Source: Aequorivita iocasae (lineage in GTDB: Bacteria > Bacteroidota > Bacteroidia > Flavobacteriales > Flavobacteriaceae). From it: DNA of 64,000 bases. Location of the stretch: contig NZ_CP068439.1 in assembly GCF_016757735.1 (NCBI RefSeq), positions 2,418,001-2,482,000 of the forward strand, read 5' to 3'. A program made the translations under genes and the position numbers. Shown piece after piece: positions 63,617-64,000 of this stretch. Position 1 is the stretch's first letter; every line of letters begins with the position of its first letter. The notes below the pieces were generated by a model, which saw only the letters and a list, made by a program, of their open reading frames with translations, was not told where the DNA came from and searched no databases.

Positions 63617-64000
63617 ATGGAAGAAAACATAATTCCACATAATTTTAGTATTACGCAACAGCAACGGTGTGATTTAAACAAGCACAAGCCTTTATTGATT
63701 TGGTTTACCGGGCTTTCCGGTTCCGGAAAATCAACAATTGCAAACGCGCTTGAAAAAGCTTTATTTGAAAAAGGGGTTCACACCTATTTATTGGATGGCG
63801 ATAATGTGCGCAAGGGATTAAACAATAATCTTTCCTTTACCCCAGAAGACCGAAGTGAAAATATACGTCGTATTGGTGAAGTAGCCAATTTAATGATTGA
63901 TGCAGGTTTGGTAGTTTTGGCATCATTCGTTTCACCCTATAGGGATGACCGCGAAAATGTAAAGCGTATTGTGGGTTACGAAAATTTCGTGGAAGTTTTT
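63617..64000 (+). CDS. cysC: Adenylylsulfate kinase (APS kinase), 3' end cut by window edge
   Basis: The frame opens at ATG 63617 and runs to the window end (128 residues seen). Walker [10 protein letters not shown], then [15 protein letters not shown] and [20 protein letters not shown], with [13 protein letters not shown], match CysC, which phosphorylates APS to PAPS. It continues the cysQ-DUF2061 operon; cysD/cysN and other genes would be expected beyond the edge. Confidence 0.95.
   Translation, partial: MEENIIPHNFSITQQQRCDLNKHKPLLIWFTGLSGSGKSTIANALEKALFEKGVHTYLLDGDNVRKGLNNNLSFTPEDRSENIRRIGEVANLMIDAGLVVLASFVSPYRDDRENVKRIVGYENFVEVF

Overview
The window is chromosomal DNA of a marine-type Flavobacteriaceae bacterium (Bacteroidetes). 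The evidence is AT-rich DNA, Bacteroidetes -7 promoter boxes (TAnnTTTG), almost no Shine-Dalgarno sequences, type IX secretion C-terminal domains, a fused E1 alpha/beta 2-oxoacid dehydrogenase and an acpH/ggt/glmM/lpxL complement typical of the family. A genus such as Aequorivita is possible but cannot be fixed from the sequence. I see no rRNA, tRNA, CRISPR array, prophage or insertion sequence; about 55 protein genes fill the window.

Layout. 1-2.9 kb: a truncated membrane patatin and a peptidoglycan-binding CHAP-like amidase. 3.0-5.8 kb: a small protein behind three 22-bp-phased palindromes, then a membrane protein, a HisKA_3 kinase and a LuxR-type regulator. 5.8-9.3 kb: RluA-like synthase, panB, an NTF2-like secreted protein, sdaA. 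9.4-11.1 kb: an umuDC pair with its own operators; the UmuD has lost both catalytic residues. 11.1-16.5 kb: SDR, DUF1206, dnaK, two secreted proteins and a structured non-coding RNA candidate. 16.6-24.8 kb: menaquinone genes (menI-like thioesterase, menF, menD, menB) mixed with cvfB, a papain-like peptidase and two related small cytosolic proteins. 25-28.5 kb: asnB behind a transcription attenuator whose leader peptide carries six consecutive Asn codons. 28.5-40 kb: fused E1 dehydrogenase, an inactive M1-peptidase/beta-barrel protein, a T9SS nuclease-like protein, a LOG protein and uvrA. 40-50 kb: ggt, acpH, an acyltransferase, glmM, lpxL-like, a four-helix-bundle protein flanked by heptanucleotide arrays, rhomboid, SIMPL and TlpA-like proteins. 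50-61.3 kb: a GAF protein convergent with an HD-PycTM protein, then two tandem outer-membrane phosphoesterase-barrel lipoproteins, one active-looking and one with all five checked metal ligands replaced. 61.3-64 kb: dps, a 105-bp heptamer array and the start of a sulfate-assimilation operon (cysQ, DUF2061 protein, cysC).

The strongest unexplained signals are the Asn attenuator upstream of asnB, the period-7 intergenic arrays around the four-helix-bundle gene, the catalytically dead UmuD, the dead/active phosphoesterase pair and the HD-PycTM protein. Several genes (umuD, menD, cvfB, uvrA, the 21.8-kb protein) have a promoter box 4-6 nt before the ATG and should be transcribed as leaderless mRNAs.
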